From Trypanosoma brucei gambiense DAL972 (lineage: Eukaryota > Euglenozoa > Kinetoplastea > Trypanosomatida > Trypanosomatidae), in assembly GCF_000210295.1 (NCBI RefSeq), contig NC_026743.1:1550001-1614000 (forward strand): a stretch of DNA of 64,000 bases, in the 5' to 3' direction. Numbering within the stretch: position 1 is the first letter of the stretch; each line of letters begins with the position of its first letter. Below the pieces are notes generated by a model. The model worked only from the letters and a program-made list of their open reading frames with translations. It was not told the origin of the DNA and ran no database searches. The position numbers and the translations under genes are program-made. Positions 1 through 10,249 of the stretch are shown one piece after another.

Positions 1-3000
1 CCATACACAGCAAGATCCCCGCGCCTCTCTCCCTCCGTGGCCAACACTTGCCGTCTTGCTGGAGGTCCAGCGCACTCCCCGTAATGTTGGCGTTCATCCT
101 GTCGCTGAAGCTCATCGAAGACATCCCCCGCGGTTTGGTACGTAGCAAAAAACTGAAGAGCAAGTGCCGATGGGACGGTGACACAGTTCGCAGAATTAGT
201 TCCCTGTAGAGGTGGCACAGTTGTATCGTCAATAGGTTCCTCGTCACCCTCACTGAACACGCTCATCTCATGCCACGTGCTGTTTGCACCGATGTCCCCG
301 ATGGCAGTAGATGCCTCTTTAAGCATTTCAGAAAACCGTTTACTCCGACCAGGGTTGCTCTCAACCAGCACCGCCTCGGGAAAAGTAGAAGCTGCTACGT
401 TGCTCAGCTGTCCATTTGGACTCGTCGTGGGGTTTATCCTCTTTACTTGTCCTTCCTGAGGGCTAGTTTGGATCCCTTTCGAGACCGTTGGAGCCCTCCC
501 CGTTAGAATGGTTTCGGCACCCTCAGCTTGGCGATATGATTCGTTGAGTCTCTCCTGTGCTTTTGATAAAGGAGTAATACCGCCTTGTTTACGACCACTC
601 GCGTCGGCAGCCCCGGTGCCGCTGTCAAACGCGGGCGGTAAGCCGCACGACCCTCCACTGGAACATGGTGAAAGACTGTCCGCCGACGATGTCACTGTAT
701 CCTGGAGTTGGCTGGAAAATGTGGTGTTAGCGTGGGGGCGCCGTGTTAGTGTCACCTCTACCTTCTGCTCGTTTCTCCGCTGAAGGTGCAACGGTATCGG
801 TGCGGGAACTGCATCAAAATCACCATGAGACATCGTCAGGTCGTCGAACACATTGTCGTCTGATGGTCGTTGCAACTCCTCCAGTGAATAGGAAAACAAT
901 TCACCGCCCTGATAGGGCGTGCCATCAGGCTGGGCGACGTCGCACACTTCGACAGAAACCCCCGCCCCCTCCTCTTCTTCGTTATCTAGTGAATCACCAG
1001 CACCAAGCATGTCCGCAATCTCATCACAACTCTCACCAACGGTCTCCTTTACAACAAACTTTGTACGCTTCAGCAGCCTCACCAGCAAGCGAAAAAATAC
1101 CACATTCTCATCACGTATCTCCCTAGCCATATCGTTAATTCGTCCAACTTGCATCTTTATCTCCTGCACAGCCTTTGAGACTGCCTCTCCAAAGTGGTGG
1201 GCATCCTGCCGTGTCTCCGCCCCCACCTCAGCCACGTCAGCACCCACGGACCGGCGAAAGATTACCATAACCATCTGCAAAGAGGTGTAGACAAGAGACA
1301 CAAAGCGACCGGGTGTGCTACGAGTTTGTTTCACCCAACTCGTTAACAAATGAAGCACAACGCGCGCGAGGGGTGGGCAGCGTCTGACTGTTTCATACGC
1401 CATGACAGCAAATAGCTCAGCTGTTGTTTCCTCACCAGTAATAGGCATACAAGAAACGGGCGAAGCAACACTGAAACGCCTTGTAACACTCTTCACAAAG
1501 CTGGCCAGGAGTGCCGTACGGGCAGGGGCCGATGTTTTCATTTGACGAAGGAAGAACGACCAGAAGGTGCTGTTGGCGCCAACGGGAAGGGCGTATTCCA
1601 CAAGTGAATTTAACGAGACAGGGACGGAGCCAAAAGGAGAAAGCAGGGCAGTAATGATATTGTCCGCCTGCATGTTGAAATCTTGGATGAGTTTGCATAC
1701 GCAGCAACCCACCAATTTACGCATCTGGGGACTGAAATAGTGAGCACGATGAATAATCTTCAGTAGCAACTGGGCGTTGTCAGCGGCTTCTTTGCATGTG
1801 GGGGCGCAGTCCGGGTACTCTACACAGTAATTGTTCTCATCCGGAGCAGTCGGAAGAAGATCCACATTATTCCCTCCCCGGCGCAGCAGTAAATTTGCCA
1901 AGTACCAAAGTACAAGAGCGTCATGATTGCTATGTATCTGAATGCAACTTAGGGCCTGAAGTAATGCATCCACATGGCTGCGGTCGACCGCATTGCCTAG
2001 TAATATAACCAATTTTGCGTGTAGCGTAAGCAAGCTTGCCCTTTCCTCACTGTCCAACACACCAAAAGCTCGCGACTTATTCAGCACTTCCACCAACGTG
2101 CTTCGGATATAAGGTTCTATCTCTAGATAAAGTTCCTTGCGGTGCGGTCCGGCATGAGCAAAAATATGAAATAGCAAGAGGTGAACTGCACTGTCCAATC
2201 GCCTGGATGAGTCACACATCAGGCTTTTCAACTTTTCCCTGACAACCTCTGACCCTGCGCATTCAGTAATGGTGACCAACACACGTCCCAAGGAAGCGGT
2301 ACCCACATAATGAGCTGCACCACTTGCCTGGCAGAGCGGTGACTGTCCCCGTGTTTCACCACACAGTGCACAAATGGAACCTATATTCCAATTGTGCTGC
2401 AATATAATATCGATTGCCTCACAGACGTGCCTCCCGTGCAACACCATATCCATCTCTGCGCATAGCAACTGCGGATCAACAATATAGGGAAAGGCACCAC
2501 CTCCGACAAGAGAGTTGCAGGTATCTCCGCCACTAGGCAAAAACTTTTCAAACGCCTCCTTTGTCACCTTCCCAAGTGTTTTCATGACGCTTGGGTTAGC
2601 GACAGCCCCAATGCACTGCAACATAAGGGTGGCACGCTCTGACGACGAAATAGAGCAGCCACGCACGACTTCGCGAAGAAGGAAAAGAACGCTGTATACT
2701 GTTGCAGGGCTTTCCACTGCCCGAGCAACGGGGGAGTTCATTAGAACCCTCTTCATCACTCTCGCACAACTGCCCACGAGCGATACGACGATACCCGCGA
2801 GTACTTCAGCCTGTAAACGCGTGTCCAGAGTCAAGGTGGCTACAAAGTAGGCTGCATGTGGCATCAAGCACTTCACCAAGCTCACAATCTCCAGTGATCC
2901 TTCCGTGACATCATCCAGGAACGGCTGAATGATCGCACATATACACAAGTAATAAGGGTTACTAGTGCCCATGCCAGGCGTACATAGACGTAGCAGCTTT

Positions 3001-4010
3001 CGGTACAGGTGCATTCGCACCGCAGGTTGGTTGAGCGTGTCCTTGACATCTTCACTGCAGAGACTTGGGTACAAAAAACTTTCCACGAACTCCTTCCGAA
3101 TAGGAGACCGAAGGGTCAGAAACACGCTAGTTAGACGAATTGAAAGCGACCGCCCGTACATCGGCCCTGTGCTGATGCATGGAGCAGCCCGCTTCAACCG
3201 CTCATAGCATGCCACGATCTGTTCAACATGCATTCTCCGTGGACTCGAGCGAATCACATTCATCAGTACCTCTACTTGTTCTTCTCGATCAACCTCCTCA
3301 GCTGTTTTTAAAATAAGCGTCAATGCACGGTTAGAAACAAGTGACGATGTGGCCCTGCACAATTCCCGCAGCTTCCGCTGCCACTGATTAATTATCTCAA
3401 CGGGGACGACACCATGCTCCACAAGCGTGACAGCAAGAAGAGAGAACGCACGATATTGCAAACTCGGCACAAGAACCACGTAGTGCGCAGGCCCCTCAAG
3501 GGAGGGGGAAGAAAGCCCAAAAACATCGCCACGTATCACATCACGTACAAACGGGTGTTCCGACCTTTGGGTATCAGGGATAATGTCAATTGCCGTTGCT
3601 ATCAGCTGCGCATATCGCTGTATGTCTTCAATGCACACGTGCGGCATTTGCATGTGAAAAAGAAATGTGGCATAACTGAGGGAAACACAAAATGGGAAAC
3701 CATTTATTAAAGGTGCCGTGCGCGTATAATAGGATGCCAGTTCTCTAAGAAAATTCATGGAACTGAGGCTCTCCTTCAATCGGCACTGAACCCGCCTCAC
3801 ACACTGCGTGAACAACAACCTGTCTTCCTCCGGAGCCCTCTCCCATAAGTCTCTGACGGTGAGACGGCGAGGCTGCTGGGACATTGACATTTGTCGGCGA
3901 CTCCGCGCAAGTGAAGGGTCCGCCCCACTTGACAATGAAGATCGAGCCGTCACGGATGCGGCACGTCGCCGCACTTGGTTCCTGGTGTTGTACGAAGCGA
4001 AAGAATCCAT
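1..4010 (-). CDS. Very large hypothetical protein, 3' end beyond the window
   Basis: The minus-strand frame opens at an ATG (4008-4010) and I read it without a stop to the left edge, giving at least 1,336 codons, so the C-terminus is missing. The start is MDSFASYNTRNQ, followed by a basic Ser/Arg-rich segment of about 60 residues. From about residue 60 to 950 it is mainly Leu/Val/Ala-rich helical sequence with scattered cysteines, resembling an alpha-solenoid. After about residue 1,000 it becomes acidic (a short Glu run) and then Ser/Thr/Pro/Gly-rich and probably disordered. I recognise no family. On the minus strand a pyrimidine-rich stretch and an AG at about 4,041-4,042 precede the ATG by about 30 bases, as a trans-splice site should. 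Sure of the reading frame, unsure of the function; an adaptor or HEAT-repeat scaffold is only a guess from composition. Confidence 0.82.
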   Translation of the reverse strand, partial: MDSFASYNTRNQVRRRAASVTARSSLSSGADPSLARSRRQMSMSQQPRRLTVRDLWERAPEEDRLLFTQCVRRVQCRLKESLSSMNFLRELASYYTRTAPLINGFPFCVSLSYATFLFHMQMPHVCIEDIQRYAQLIATAIDIIPDTQRSEHPFVRDVIRGDVFGLSSPSLEGPAHYVVLVPSLQYRAFSLLAVTLVEHGVVPVEIINQWQRKLRELCRATSSLVSNRALTLILKTAEEVDREEQVEVLMNVIRSSPRRMHVEQIVACYERLKRAAPCISTGPMYGRSLSIRLTSVFLTLRSPIRKEFVESFLYPSLCSEDVKDTLNQPAVRMHLYRKLLRLCTPGMGTSNPYYLCICAIIQPFLDDVTEGSLEIVSLVKCLMPHAAYFVATLTLDTRLQAEVLAGIVVSLVGSCARVMKRVLMNSPVARAVESPATVYSVLFLLREVVRGCSISSSERATLMLQCIGAVANPSVMKTLGKVTKEAFEKFLPSGGDTCNSLVGGGAFPYIVDPQLLCAEMDMVLHGRHVCEAIDIILQHNWNIGSICALCGETRGQSPLCQASGAAHYVGTASLGRVLVTITECAGSEVVREKLKSLMCDSSRRLDSAVHLLLFHIFAHAGPHRKELYLEIEPYIRSTLVEVLNKSRAFGVLDSEERASLLTLHAKLVILLGNAVDRSHVDALLQALSCIQIHSNHDALVLWYLANLLLRRGGNNVDLLPTAPDENNYCVEYPDCAPTCKEAADNAQLLLKIIHRAHYFSPQMRKLVGCCVCKLIQDFNMQADNIITALLSPFGSVPVSLNSLVEYALPVGANSTFWSFFLRQMKTSAPARTALLASFVKSVTRRFSVASPVSCMPITGEETTAELFAVMAYETVRRCPPLARVVLHLLTSWVKQTRSTPGRFVSLVYTSLQMVMVIFRRSVGADVAEVGAETRQDAHHFGEAVSKAVQEIKMQVGRINDMAREIRDENVVFFRLLVRLLKRTKFVVKETVGESCDEIADMLGAGDSLDNEEEEGAGVSVEVCDVAQPDGTPYQGGELFSYSLEELQRPSDDNVFDDLTMSHGDFDAVPAPIPLHLQRRNEQKVEVTLTRRPHANTTFSSQLQDTVTSSADSLSPCSSGGSCGLPPAFDSGTGAADASGRKQGGITPLSKAQERLNESYRQAEGAETILTGRAPTVSKGIQTSPQEGQVKRINPTTSPNGQLSNVAASTFPEAVLVESNPGRSKRFSEMLKEASTAIGDIGANSTWHEMSVFSEGDEEPIDDTTVPPLQGTNSANCVTVPSALALQFFATYQTAGDVFDELQRQDERQHYGECAGPPARRQVLATEGERRGDLAVY

Positions 4011-4669
4011 ACGTACAAAAACAATAGGTAGAAGGAAATTCTAGTGAGAATGAGCAAAAACGAAGCCAAACTAAAGAAAACTAAGGTGAAAAGGGTTCAA
4101 ACAATACTGTTTCTTATATAGTGGCTATTGGTGATTTAATCCCGGTGAGGAGTCCCTTCCTTCCCTTCTTCGCGAATCGCTGCCTTCACCTCCCTTTTTC
4201 CTCGCTTCGAAAATTGGCCAAAATGAACGCGGAGAGCCAAGAGTGAAAAAGGAAAAAAGTGTTCAGAATCCCATACAAGTGCACCTACTGGGTCCTCCGT
4301 AGATAGAAATGATTACAAACATGAACACCCTGTCTCATCTGTACCAAACATATGAAGGATCTCCACCTCTTGTGGGAGGGGAAAATGTGGGGAAGGGGAC
4401 CAAGGGGTAAGATGGCACATAAGGGGGACAGATAAAGATAACAGTGAAAAAAGGAAGTAATAAACAGCACTCCAAGGCGGATGTCAAGCGTACTCAGACC
4501 CAATAATAAACTGGCACTTTTCACATTTACGCGAACCGCACATGCATTCGTACATACATTCTACCTTCCCAAACACACACACACACACACACACAAACTT
4601 CTGCGAGGATTCGCATCAAACAAACTCCCCGTGTGCAAATTCTGATCGCACCTTCACTACCAAATGGGA
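4011..4669 (-). other. Intergenic: UTRs and splice signals
   Basis: On the minus strand this holds the 3' UTR of the gene ending at 4,670 and the splice region for the large gene starting at 4,010. An AC dinucleotide repeat of about 11 units lies at 4,573-4,594 (GT in the sense of transcription). The minus strand at about 4,041-4,100 is T/C-rich and ends in AG. No credible ORF was seen. Confidence 0.6.
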
Positions 4670-5881
4670 CTAAAAGCGCTTGGGCCGTTTGCTCTTCTCT
4701 GCGAAGTTCCGCGCAATGTTCTGGAAGACAGGCGTCAGCAGCGGCTTCGCGAGTTGGGGAGCCCCAAGAGAGCTCGTCGCACGCTTTGGTACCTTCGTTA
4801 CGACACCCGTAATGAGAACACGTTCCACGCCGCGTGCATCACGAAGGCGGGGTGGCTGCCCGTATTCTTTAACCCCATGCTTCCCAATTGCGGCCAGTTT
4901 ACGTGGCGTACGCGCGGCTTGGAGCGACTGCGGTGGCCCCCACGATCCAGCTGCCTTCTTAGAGTCCTCAGTACCGTATATGCTCGGTTGGGAAAGAAAT
5001 ACAGAGTCATTTACCTTCCGAGAAAATTGGGCCACGTTGTTGGTCCCGTTAGAGATGCGCTGCCCACAACTAACCTTCTCTGACGACGTAAAACCAGTGC
5101 CGCCATCCCTAGGCGCTGCATCTCGGTGGCACAACGCAGCTGACACCCCTAGAAGACGGTTTTGCATTGCCTGCATAACATTGCTTATCACAGGATCCAC
5201 ACGTTCAGGGGTTATCGGTGGCGCAGCGGTTTCCGTGCCGTCGTGAAGCCGAAATTTTTCCTCCTGCTCGGGACCCACCGAATCCTCATCAGCACCCGGA
5301 GGTATTGTCAGTTGAAGCTGGGAGCTAAATGTGCAATCACTCTCGGGGCCCCGAATTGCCTGATCCCCATTTTTCCAACAAGAAATGGTGTCGTTGCAAG
5401 CATCCCCCGTCTGCATGCAGGCTGGATCTCGAAACCCACCACAAATCGGAGTTCTAGACGTGCTGCAAGTGGTTGTGTTAACAATGTTTGGCGATGGGAA
5501 ATCAAAAAGTGGTCTAGCAACGGCGTGCCCATCCTCACCCCGCTCTTTTCCTAATGGCGTATAGTCCTCAACGCCCGCCTTAAGGCCTCGGTTTTTTGCC
5601 TTCCGGCTTCGCATACGTCTGCGACCTGCACTGCTCCTGGGTGAGTGTGCTCCACCCGCACTGGACATCGACCCCGGACGCACAGAATGTGGACAGTCTC
5701 CCCTACCGCCACTGTTTCTGGCACTTGATCTTTTGGTCGATGAGCCGCGGGGACCACTCGTGGAGAACGTAGGACTGCGGTCATCCACTTTTTCTCTGTC
5801 AATTTTTAACTTGGCGGTCGCTTTCAAAAGCTCTTCAACATCTACACAAAAAACACCTACCGGCGGCCTTCGACTCATCAT
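4670..5881 (-). CDS. Hypothetical basic, Ser/Pro-rich protein
   Basis: The protein is 403 residues from the chosen start (MMSRRPPVGVFC; ATGs at 5,881 and 5,878). The open frame reaches 6,112, but on the minus strand a pyrimidine tract (about 5,908-5,931) followed by AG (5,892-5,893) lies just before the double ATG, so the extra N-terminal hydrophobic residues are most likely 5' UTR. There is a short conserved-looking N-terminus (VDVEELLKATAKLKIDREK), an Arg/Lys/Ser-rich region at about 50-110 containing RRRMRSRKAKNR, which could serve as a nuclear localisation signal, and a long low-complexity middle. The basic C-terminus ends KSKRPKRF. No enzyme motif or transmembrane segment was seen. Function unknown; a nuclear or cytoskeletal structural protein is possible but unsupported. 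Confidence 0.72.
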   Translation of the reverse strand: MMSRRPPVGVFCVDVEELLKATAKLKIDREKVDDRSPTFSTSGPRGSSTKRSSARNSGGRGDCPHSVRPGSMSSAGGAHSPRSSAGRRRMRSRKAKNRGLKAGVEDYTPLGKERGEDGHAVARPLFDFPSPNIVNTTTCSTSRTPICGGFRDPACMQTGDACNDTISCWKNGDQAIRGPESDCTFSSQLQLTIPPGADEDSVGPEQEEKFRLHDGTETAAPPITPERVDPVISNVMQAMQNRLLGVSAALCHRDAAPRDGGTGFTSSEKVSCGQRISNGTNNVAQFSRKVNDSVFLSQPSIYGTEDSKKAAGSWGPPQSLQAARTPRKLAAIGKHGVKEYGQPPRLRDARGVERVLITGVVTKVPKRATSSLGAPQLAKPLLTPVFQNIARNFAEKSKRPKRF

Positions 5882-6537
5882 GTAGCCAATACTTGGGGAC
5901 ACAGTAACAAACAAAGCAAAAAAACAAGGAGTTTTGAGCTGCCGACACAACCCAACAGTTTCTGATAGTAATCCCCTTCTGTACTTCTCCGCCTTCAAGG
6001 GCCCTCCGCAGTAACACGCAAGGACGTACGCGAGCAATGGTGCCAAGCTTGCTGCAAAGTGTTCATTGTGTCGCAAAAATAAGAAAATAAGGGAAAGGGG
6101 AGAAACAAGCACGAAAAAGTGGAGTGGACAAAGAAAACGAGCGGCTCCGCTACGCAGCCAGTAGCAGCAAAGGCGCTGCGGCCTGTGTTACACTTATTGG
6201 ACAACGAGAAACAGTAGTGAAATGACAATAAAGTGAGGTTACGAATGATAACCGGCCTCAATGTTTATAGGTTTCGCCTCGCAATCACTCACGCGTCTCA
6301 CAACGACGCTCGTCGCAGCAGCAACTGTCTCTATATCCGGCACGTAACAACATACATACCAAGGCGTGTGACGCGTAGTTCTACATTCACAGGTCCATAG
6401 GAAGCGCAGTGGCCCACTAGAAAGGGGAAAGAGGCAACAGGACAGAAGAAAAAAAAAAACAGCCCACCACGCCCACGCGCGAATGCGAGCTGCAACAAAG
6501 CCGTAACTTGGAACAACCAACGTGTGAACCACAACAC
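5882..6537 (-). other. Intergenic: trypanin 3' UTR and splice signals
   Basis: Read on the minus strand, this contains a T-rich run (plus-strand A run at about 6,448-6,460) downstream of trypanin and the pyrimidine tract plus AG at 5,892-5,931 that sets the next start. Several short ORFs here are rich in Phe/Cys/Arg, typical of translated UTR, and were not called. Confidence 0.55.
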
Positions 6538-7899
6538 CTACTCAAAGTTGCTACGTGGCAGTGAAGCAATGTTAGCCGTCTGGCAACGCCTCTCCATCTC
6601 GAGCAACGTCGCGCTGTACAACTTTTCTCCTTTCTTAAGCTCAAAGTGTAAGTCTTTTATCAGTTGATTTTTTCGTTGAAGCCATTCGTCGACCTCAGTC
6701 GCGATGAGTTCCAGCGTCTTTGGTTCGAGGTTCATGGCGCGCAAAACACCTTCAAGTTGTACATCCCTTTCCTCTACAAGAGCGTGAGACTCGATAAGCT
6801 TTTGCTGGAGAACCTCATTGCGCTCCTCGACTACCATCACCGCTTGCCGGAGCGCGGACTCAAACTTCCCCTTGAGCTCCCCGCGCTCCCGGTGCACGCA
6901 GGCGTAACGCTCCTCCAAGGCCTGATGTTCTTCACGCTGTCGGCGAATCTCCTCACGCAACGACCTTAACTTAACACGAGTGACCTCGAGACCCCGCTTG
7001 TTCTGTTCATTCTGCTTCCGTTTCTGCTGCAGCTCCGCAACCTCACGCTGAGCTTCTTCTAACGGTGCAACAAGATTTTGATTCTCCCGATCAATATCAT
7101 ACATTAAAGTCTCATTATGCTCGTCGTTCTGCTTCATCTGCGCTATTTCTTCCTTTAAGGAATGAATGATTTCTAGGTTATTTGTGGTTATTTGGTTGTA
7201 GTATGTCTTCATTTCATGAAATTTCTCTTCATGCTGCTTAATGAGGGCGTTTATGTGCTCATTCTTTCTTTCTTCAATCTCATGAATCTCCGCACGGCGT
7301 CTTAACTCCAGTTCATCCCGCAACACTTTTAACTTGGCCTCACAGGATACCTGCAGTCGCGCGAGCTCCTTTTCATGACTCTGTGTTTTTGTAACGGTTA
7401 CCATGTAGCTGTGCGAATCGCGCTTCTCGTACACGTTCATTTCATGGTCAGCCGCTGCTGCCCGGAGCTGCTGGTCTTGCTGTTGGAGCTTAGCCTGTAT
7501 CTCATTCATGCGCTGGAGGTGCCGGTCTTCCGCCTCGCGAAGCAGACGGTCACTTTCATCCTTGCACGCCTGCGCCTTCTTCTTCCGCTCATAGATGAGG
7601 TGACGCACCCTCTGCTTGTATACCTTCATCTCTACCTGGTGTGACCGCTCCAGTTCTTCAATGCTCGCCTCCGCATTGAACAGCCGATTGCGATAAGTCT
7701 CCACCTCCCCCTTTGTAATCGTCCAGAAGTCATTCACCTTGTCACGCTCTACCTGGAAGTAGTTCCGAAGTCGCTCGGCCTTCGCCAACGCGTCATGAAC
7801 CGATTCTAAAGTTGTGAGCTCCACTAGAGGATCAACTGGTGGCGGGGCCTTGACTGACTTTCTCCTTCCTCCGCGCTCAGCAGCGGTCCGTGGTGGCAT
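6538..7899 (-). CDS. DRC4: Trypanin (GAS8/DRC4 family)
   Basis: The 453-residue protein matches trypanin in length and character. Trypanin is the trypanosome member of the GAS8/DRC4 family, a nexin-dynein regulatory complex subunit that links axoneme microtubules and coordinates flagellar dynein. The N-terminus is basic and Pro-rich (about 1-25); residues from about 30 to 425 are almost continuous coiled coil rich in Glu, Lys, Arg and Gln, with family-like segments such as YFQVERDKVNDFW near residue 48 and HEEKFHEMKTYYNQI near 222. There is no signal peptide or membrane segment. On the minus strand a long pyrimidine stretch ending in AG at 7,941-7,942 precedes the ATG by about 40 bases. The family assignment rests on recognised sequence; the motility role comes from published work on the family. 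Confidence 0.93.
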   Translation of the reverse strand: MPPRTAAERGGRRKSVKAPPPVDPLVELTTLESVHDALAKAERLRNYFQVERDKVNDFWTITKGEVETYRNRLFNAEASIEELERSHQVEMKVYKQRVRHLIYERKKKAQACKDESDRLLREAEDRHLQRMNEIQAKLQQQDQQLRAAAADHEMNVYEKRDSHSYMVTVTKTQSHEKELARLQVSCEAKLKVLRDELELRRRAEIHEIEERKNEHINALIKQHEEKFHEMKTYYNQITTNNLEIIHSLKEEIAQMKQNDEHNETLMYDIDRENQNLVAPLEEAQREVAELQQKRKQNEQNKRGLEVTRVKLRSLREEIRRQREEHQALEERYACVHRERGELKGKFESALRQAVMVVEERNEVLQQKLIESHALVEERDVQLEGVLRAMNLEPKTLELIATEVDEWLQRKNQLIKDLHFELKKGEKLYSATLLEMERRCQTANIASLPRSNFE

Positions 7900-8417
7900 T
7901 CAAAAACGAGAAGAGCCTACGGGGTACGCCACGATGCAGTCTGAAAAGTAGTGCAGTCGCAACGTACAAATATATACAAAATTAGCAACAATTGTGGTAA
8001 GAACGGGAATTGGAGAAAGGAAACATGCGAATAATCTCAGAGAATTCATCGAAAAGAAAATATGGCGATATGCCGGCATTCGCCTCTTGTGGAAACCAAT
8101 CTACTCGACCACACAACGGAGAGTACTAAGTGGATAATTGATTGGCGGCGCAGCCAGTGCACACGGGAAAAGAGCCGCCATTAAAACAAAAGAAAGAGCG
8201 CATGACTGAAGCGCATGTAGGTAGTTTGCCTTCCAGCGTAAGTCGAGAAAAACCTAGTGCGGAGAACGGATCAAAATCAAAGGGAAGTAAAGGTGCACAT
8301 GCAAATGTGTGGATACATGCTCTCCCTCTTAAACTATCTCAGCTATACCCTCCGCACACGAACGCGACGACACGGGCCCAAGTGCAAGAAAAAAGATTCT
8401 ATTTCCACCTATCAAAA
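7900..8417 (-). other. Intergenic: trypanin splice region and upstream 3' UTR
   Basis: On the minus strand a pyrimidine-rich stretch (roughly 7,945-8,070) ends in AG at 7,941-7,942 just before the trypanin start. The rest is 3' UTR of the gene ending at 8,418. A plus-strand ORF of about 100 codons at 8,142-8,450 runs against transcription and overlaps the neighbouring gene; it was not called. Confidence 0.55.
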
Positions 8418-9881
8418 TTAAACCGGCTCCCCTCTGTGCCTCTGCAGTAGCTGATCTTGCTCAAGCAAATCCTTTATGTCTCGCACCTTGTCACGGATGT
8501 TGCGCCAAGAATCACAGCGAACCTTCTTTACCGCCCACTCTTGTAACTCGTAGACACATGCCTTATATTCTCCTTTGCGACGCGCTGCCTCCGCAAGCAA
8601 CTCAGCAGACGACGAAAGATATGTCACATGGGAGAGCGCGGCTGCCCTGTAGCAATCGTATGCCTCGCGGTCGATTCTCAAGCGATCTGTTAGTTCTAAA
8701 AGCTGGCGGGAGAGCTTCTCGTACTCGGGCATCATCCCCCGTAACTCTCTGCAACTGTCAAGGAGTTGGATGCACCGCCCGCACGCAGATGACCTTACTT
8801 CACACCACGGGGTCAATGTACACTCCAGCGCCCCGAGAACTGTGCCTAACTGCAGGCAGAATGCGCTTTGACCTTCCACCTGGCCCTCCAACAAGGAATC
8901 TTGGTGCACCTCAAACAGGGTACGCCGGAACTGTTCAAGCGCCTTCACCTGAAGGTGTAACCACGCTTCACTCGCCTCCAGCAGCCATTCCTGTACAGTT
9001 TCGTTATCCATGTACGGTTCAGCCTTTTCTAGCACTACATGGTAATTATCTGACATCACATTATAGTGCTCCAGAAGCGACTTACAGAACTCTTGGATGT
9101 GGTCAGGCTCCGTCAGTACATCTAGGTTAGCCTGCTGCTGTCGGCACCACAACACCAACCGGCGCTGTTGGCTGCCCAGATGCTCCACATCTCTAGCCCG
9201 TTCAGTCTCAGCCCTCGATCCGCTACCGACGGCGGAAACCGCTTTTTTCCCAAGTTGCATAACATCAGACAACAGCTGCCGCACGGCAACTAGCGATGGC
9301 TCGTCCACAGATGCAGATGCAAGGCGCGCATCTTCCTCTAGTGATTTCCAACTCGCGTTTAGTTGCTTCTCCTTGGCCGACCAGGTCGCCTTATTTGCCA
9401 CACCAAGCCACGTGACGATAGACTGTGCCTTTGATAAACGGGGTGGAGTAAGTGTTAGTATGTGACGTAATCCCTCCAGCATAACTGACAGTTGCGCGGA
9501 TAAATCTACCGAACGCGTAACAAACGCCTGGTACGCGGCCAAAGAAACATCATTCACGGACGGCAGGGGGCAGCCAGCATCGTCACATCCCCGAGAAATT
9601 CTATCAAGCAAATGCAGTTCCTTCTCTAGCTCCTCGACCTCCTCCTCTATGTTCTCTGCCTCTTGCTCTTCATACGTCTTCAGTGCATCTATCTGATTCT
9701 GCAGTGTATCGGTATGAAAGACGAAGCAGTCATGCAGTACACGAAAAACATCAATGGTGGTGGCCCGCTCCTTACAGTCGTCGCCTGCACTCTTCACTTT
9801 ATTGTACAGGGCGTTGATCCTCTCGCTCGATTCCTCAAACGCCTCAAGGAGTGTCTGAATCGCAACAGTCTCACTGCTCAT
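8418..9881 (-). CDS. Coiled-coil protein, unknown function
   Basis: The protein has 487 residues from an ATG at 9,879-9,881. It is predominantly helical. An acidic coiled coil lies at about 65-95 (a Glu-rich run around EEEVEELEKELHLLD), and there are further long helices rich in Leu, Glu, Gln and Trp throughout, some spaced in a way that resembles spectrin-like bundles (for example around 280-340). There is no catalytic motif, signal peptide or membrane segment. It lies immediately upstream of trypanin in the direction of transcription, but trypanosome neighbours are usually not functionally linked, so a flagellar role is only a possibility. The minus strand at about 9,964-9,997 is an almost pure pyrimidine tract and probably directs splicing for this gene, although the exact acceptor AG is unclear. 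I do not recognise the family. Confidence 0.85.
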   Translation of the reverse strand: MSSETVAIQTLLEAFEESSERINALYNKVKSAGDDCKERATTIDVFRVLHDCFVFHTDTLQNQIDALKTYEEQEAENIEEEVEELEKELHLLDRISRGCDDAGCPLPSVNDVSLAAYQAFVTRSVDLSAQLSVMLEGLRHILTLTPPRLSKAQSIVTWLGVANKATWSAKEKQLNASWKSLEEDARLASASVDEPSLVAVRQLLSDVMQLGKKAVSAVGSGSRAETERARDVEHLGSQQRRLVLWCRQQQANLDVLTEPDHIQEFCKSLLEHYNVMSDNYHVVLEKAEPYMDNETVQEWLLEASEAWLHLQVKALEQFRRTLFEVHQDSLLEGQVEGQSAFCLQLGTVLGALECTLTPWCEVRSSACGRCIQLLDSCRELRGMMPEYEKLSRQLLELTDRLRIDREAYDCYRAAALSHVTYLSSSAELLAEAARRKGEYKACVYELQEWAVKKVRCDSWRNIRDKVRDIKDLLEQDQLLQRHRGEPV

Positions 9882-10249
9882 CTAGGCTGTTTTCAACTTT
9901 TCTCTCTTATTGCTCATCGTTTCATTTGATATAGCATTATCATCATTGTTCCCATTGTTAATGAAGGGGGGAAAGGAAGGGAAGAGGGAAGAGATGGGAT
10001 GTCAAGTAACAAAAAAAAAAAACGAATACAAGCGGGGTGGATGAGGTAGTGGAGGTGAAAGAGGTCTGAAACGAGATCTTCTTCACCGTCCATCTGCCCC
10101 CTAATTCCGATACTCTGATATCGGTTTGGTTAGCGCAAATATATACGTTAAGGGAAGTGCACACTTATACAAAAGGAGGAGCATCCCCGGGAACTAAAAA
10201 AAAAAACATTCTGGAAGCCCACCGAATACTTTAAGTACGGAGGAGGCAT
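9882..10249 (-). other. Intergenic: splice tract
   Basis: A nearly pure purine run on the plus strand at about 9,964-9,997 is a pyrimidine tract on the coding strand, as expected for trans-splicing of the gene at 8,418-9,881 and polyadenylation of the L37a gene. Short A runs lie at 10,009-10,022 and 10,197-10,206. No gene seen. Confidence 0.55.

Noticed and set aside
178..1290. Plus-strand ORFs of 90-130 codons at the left edge
   Set aside because: They are antisense to the continuous minus-strand frame of the large protein and have Ser/Pro/His-rich shadow composition.
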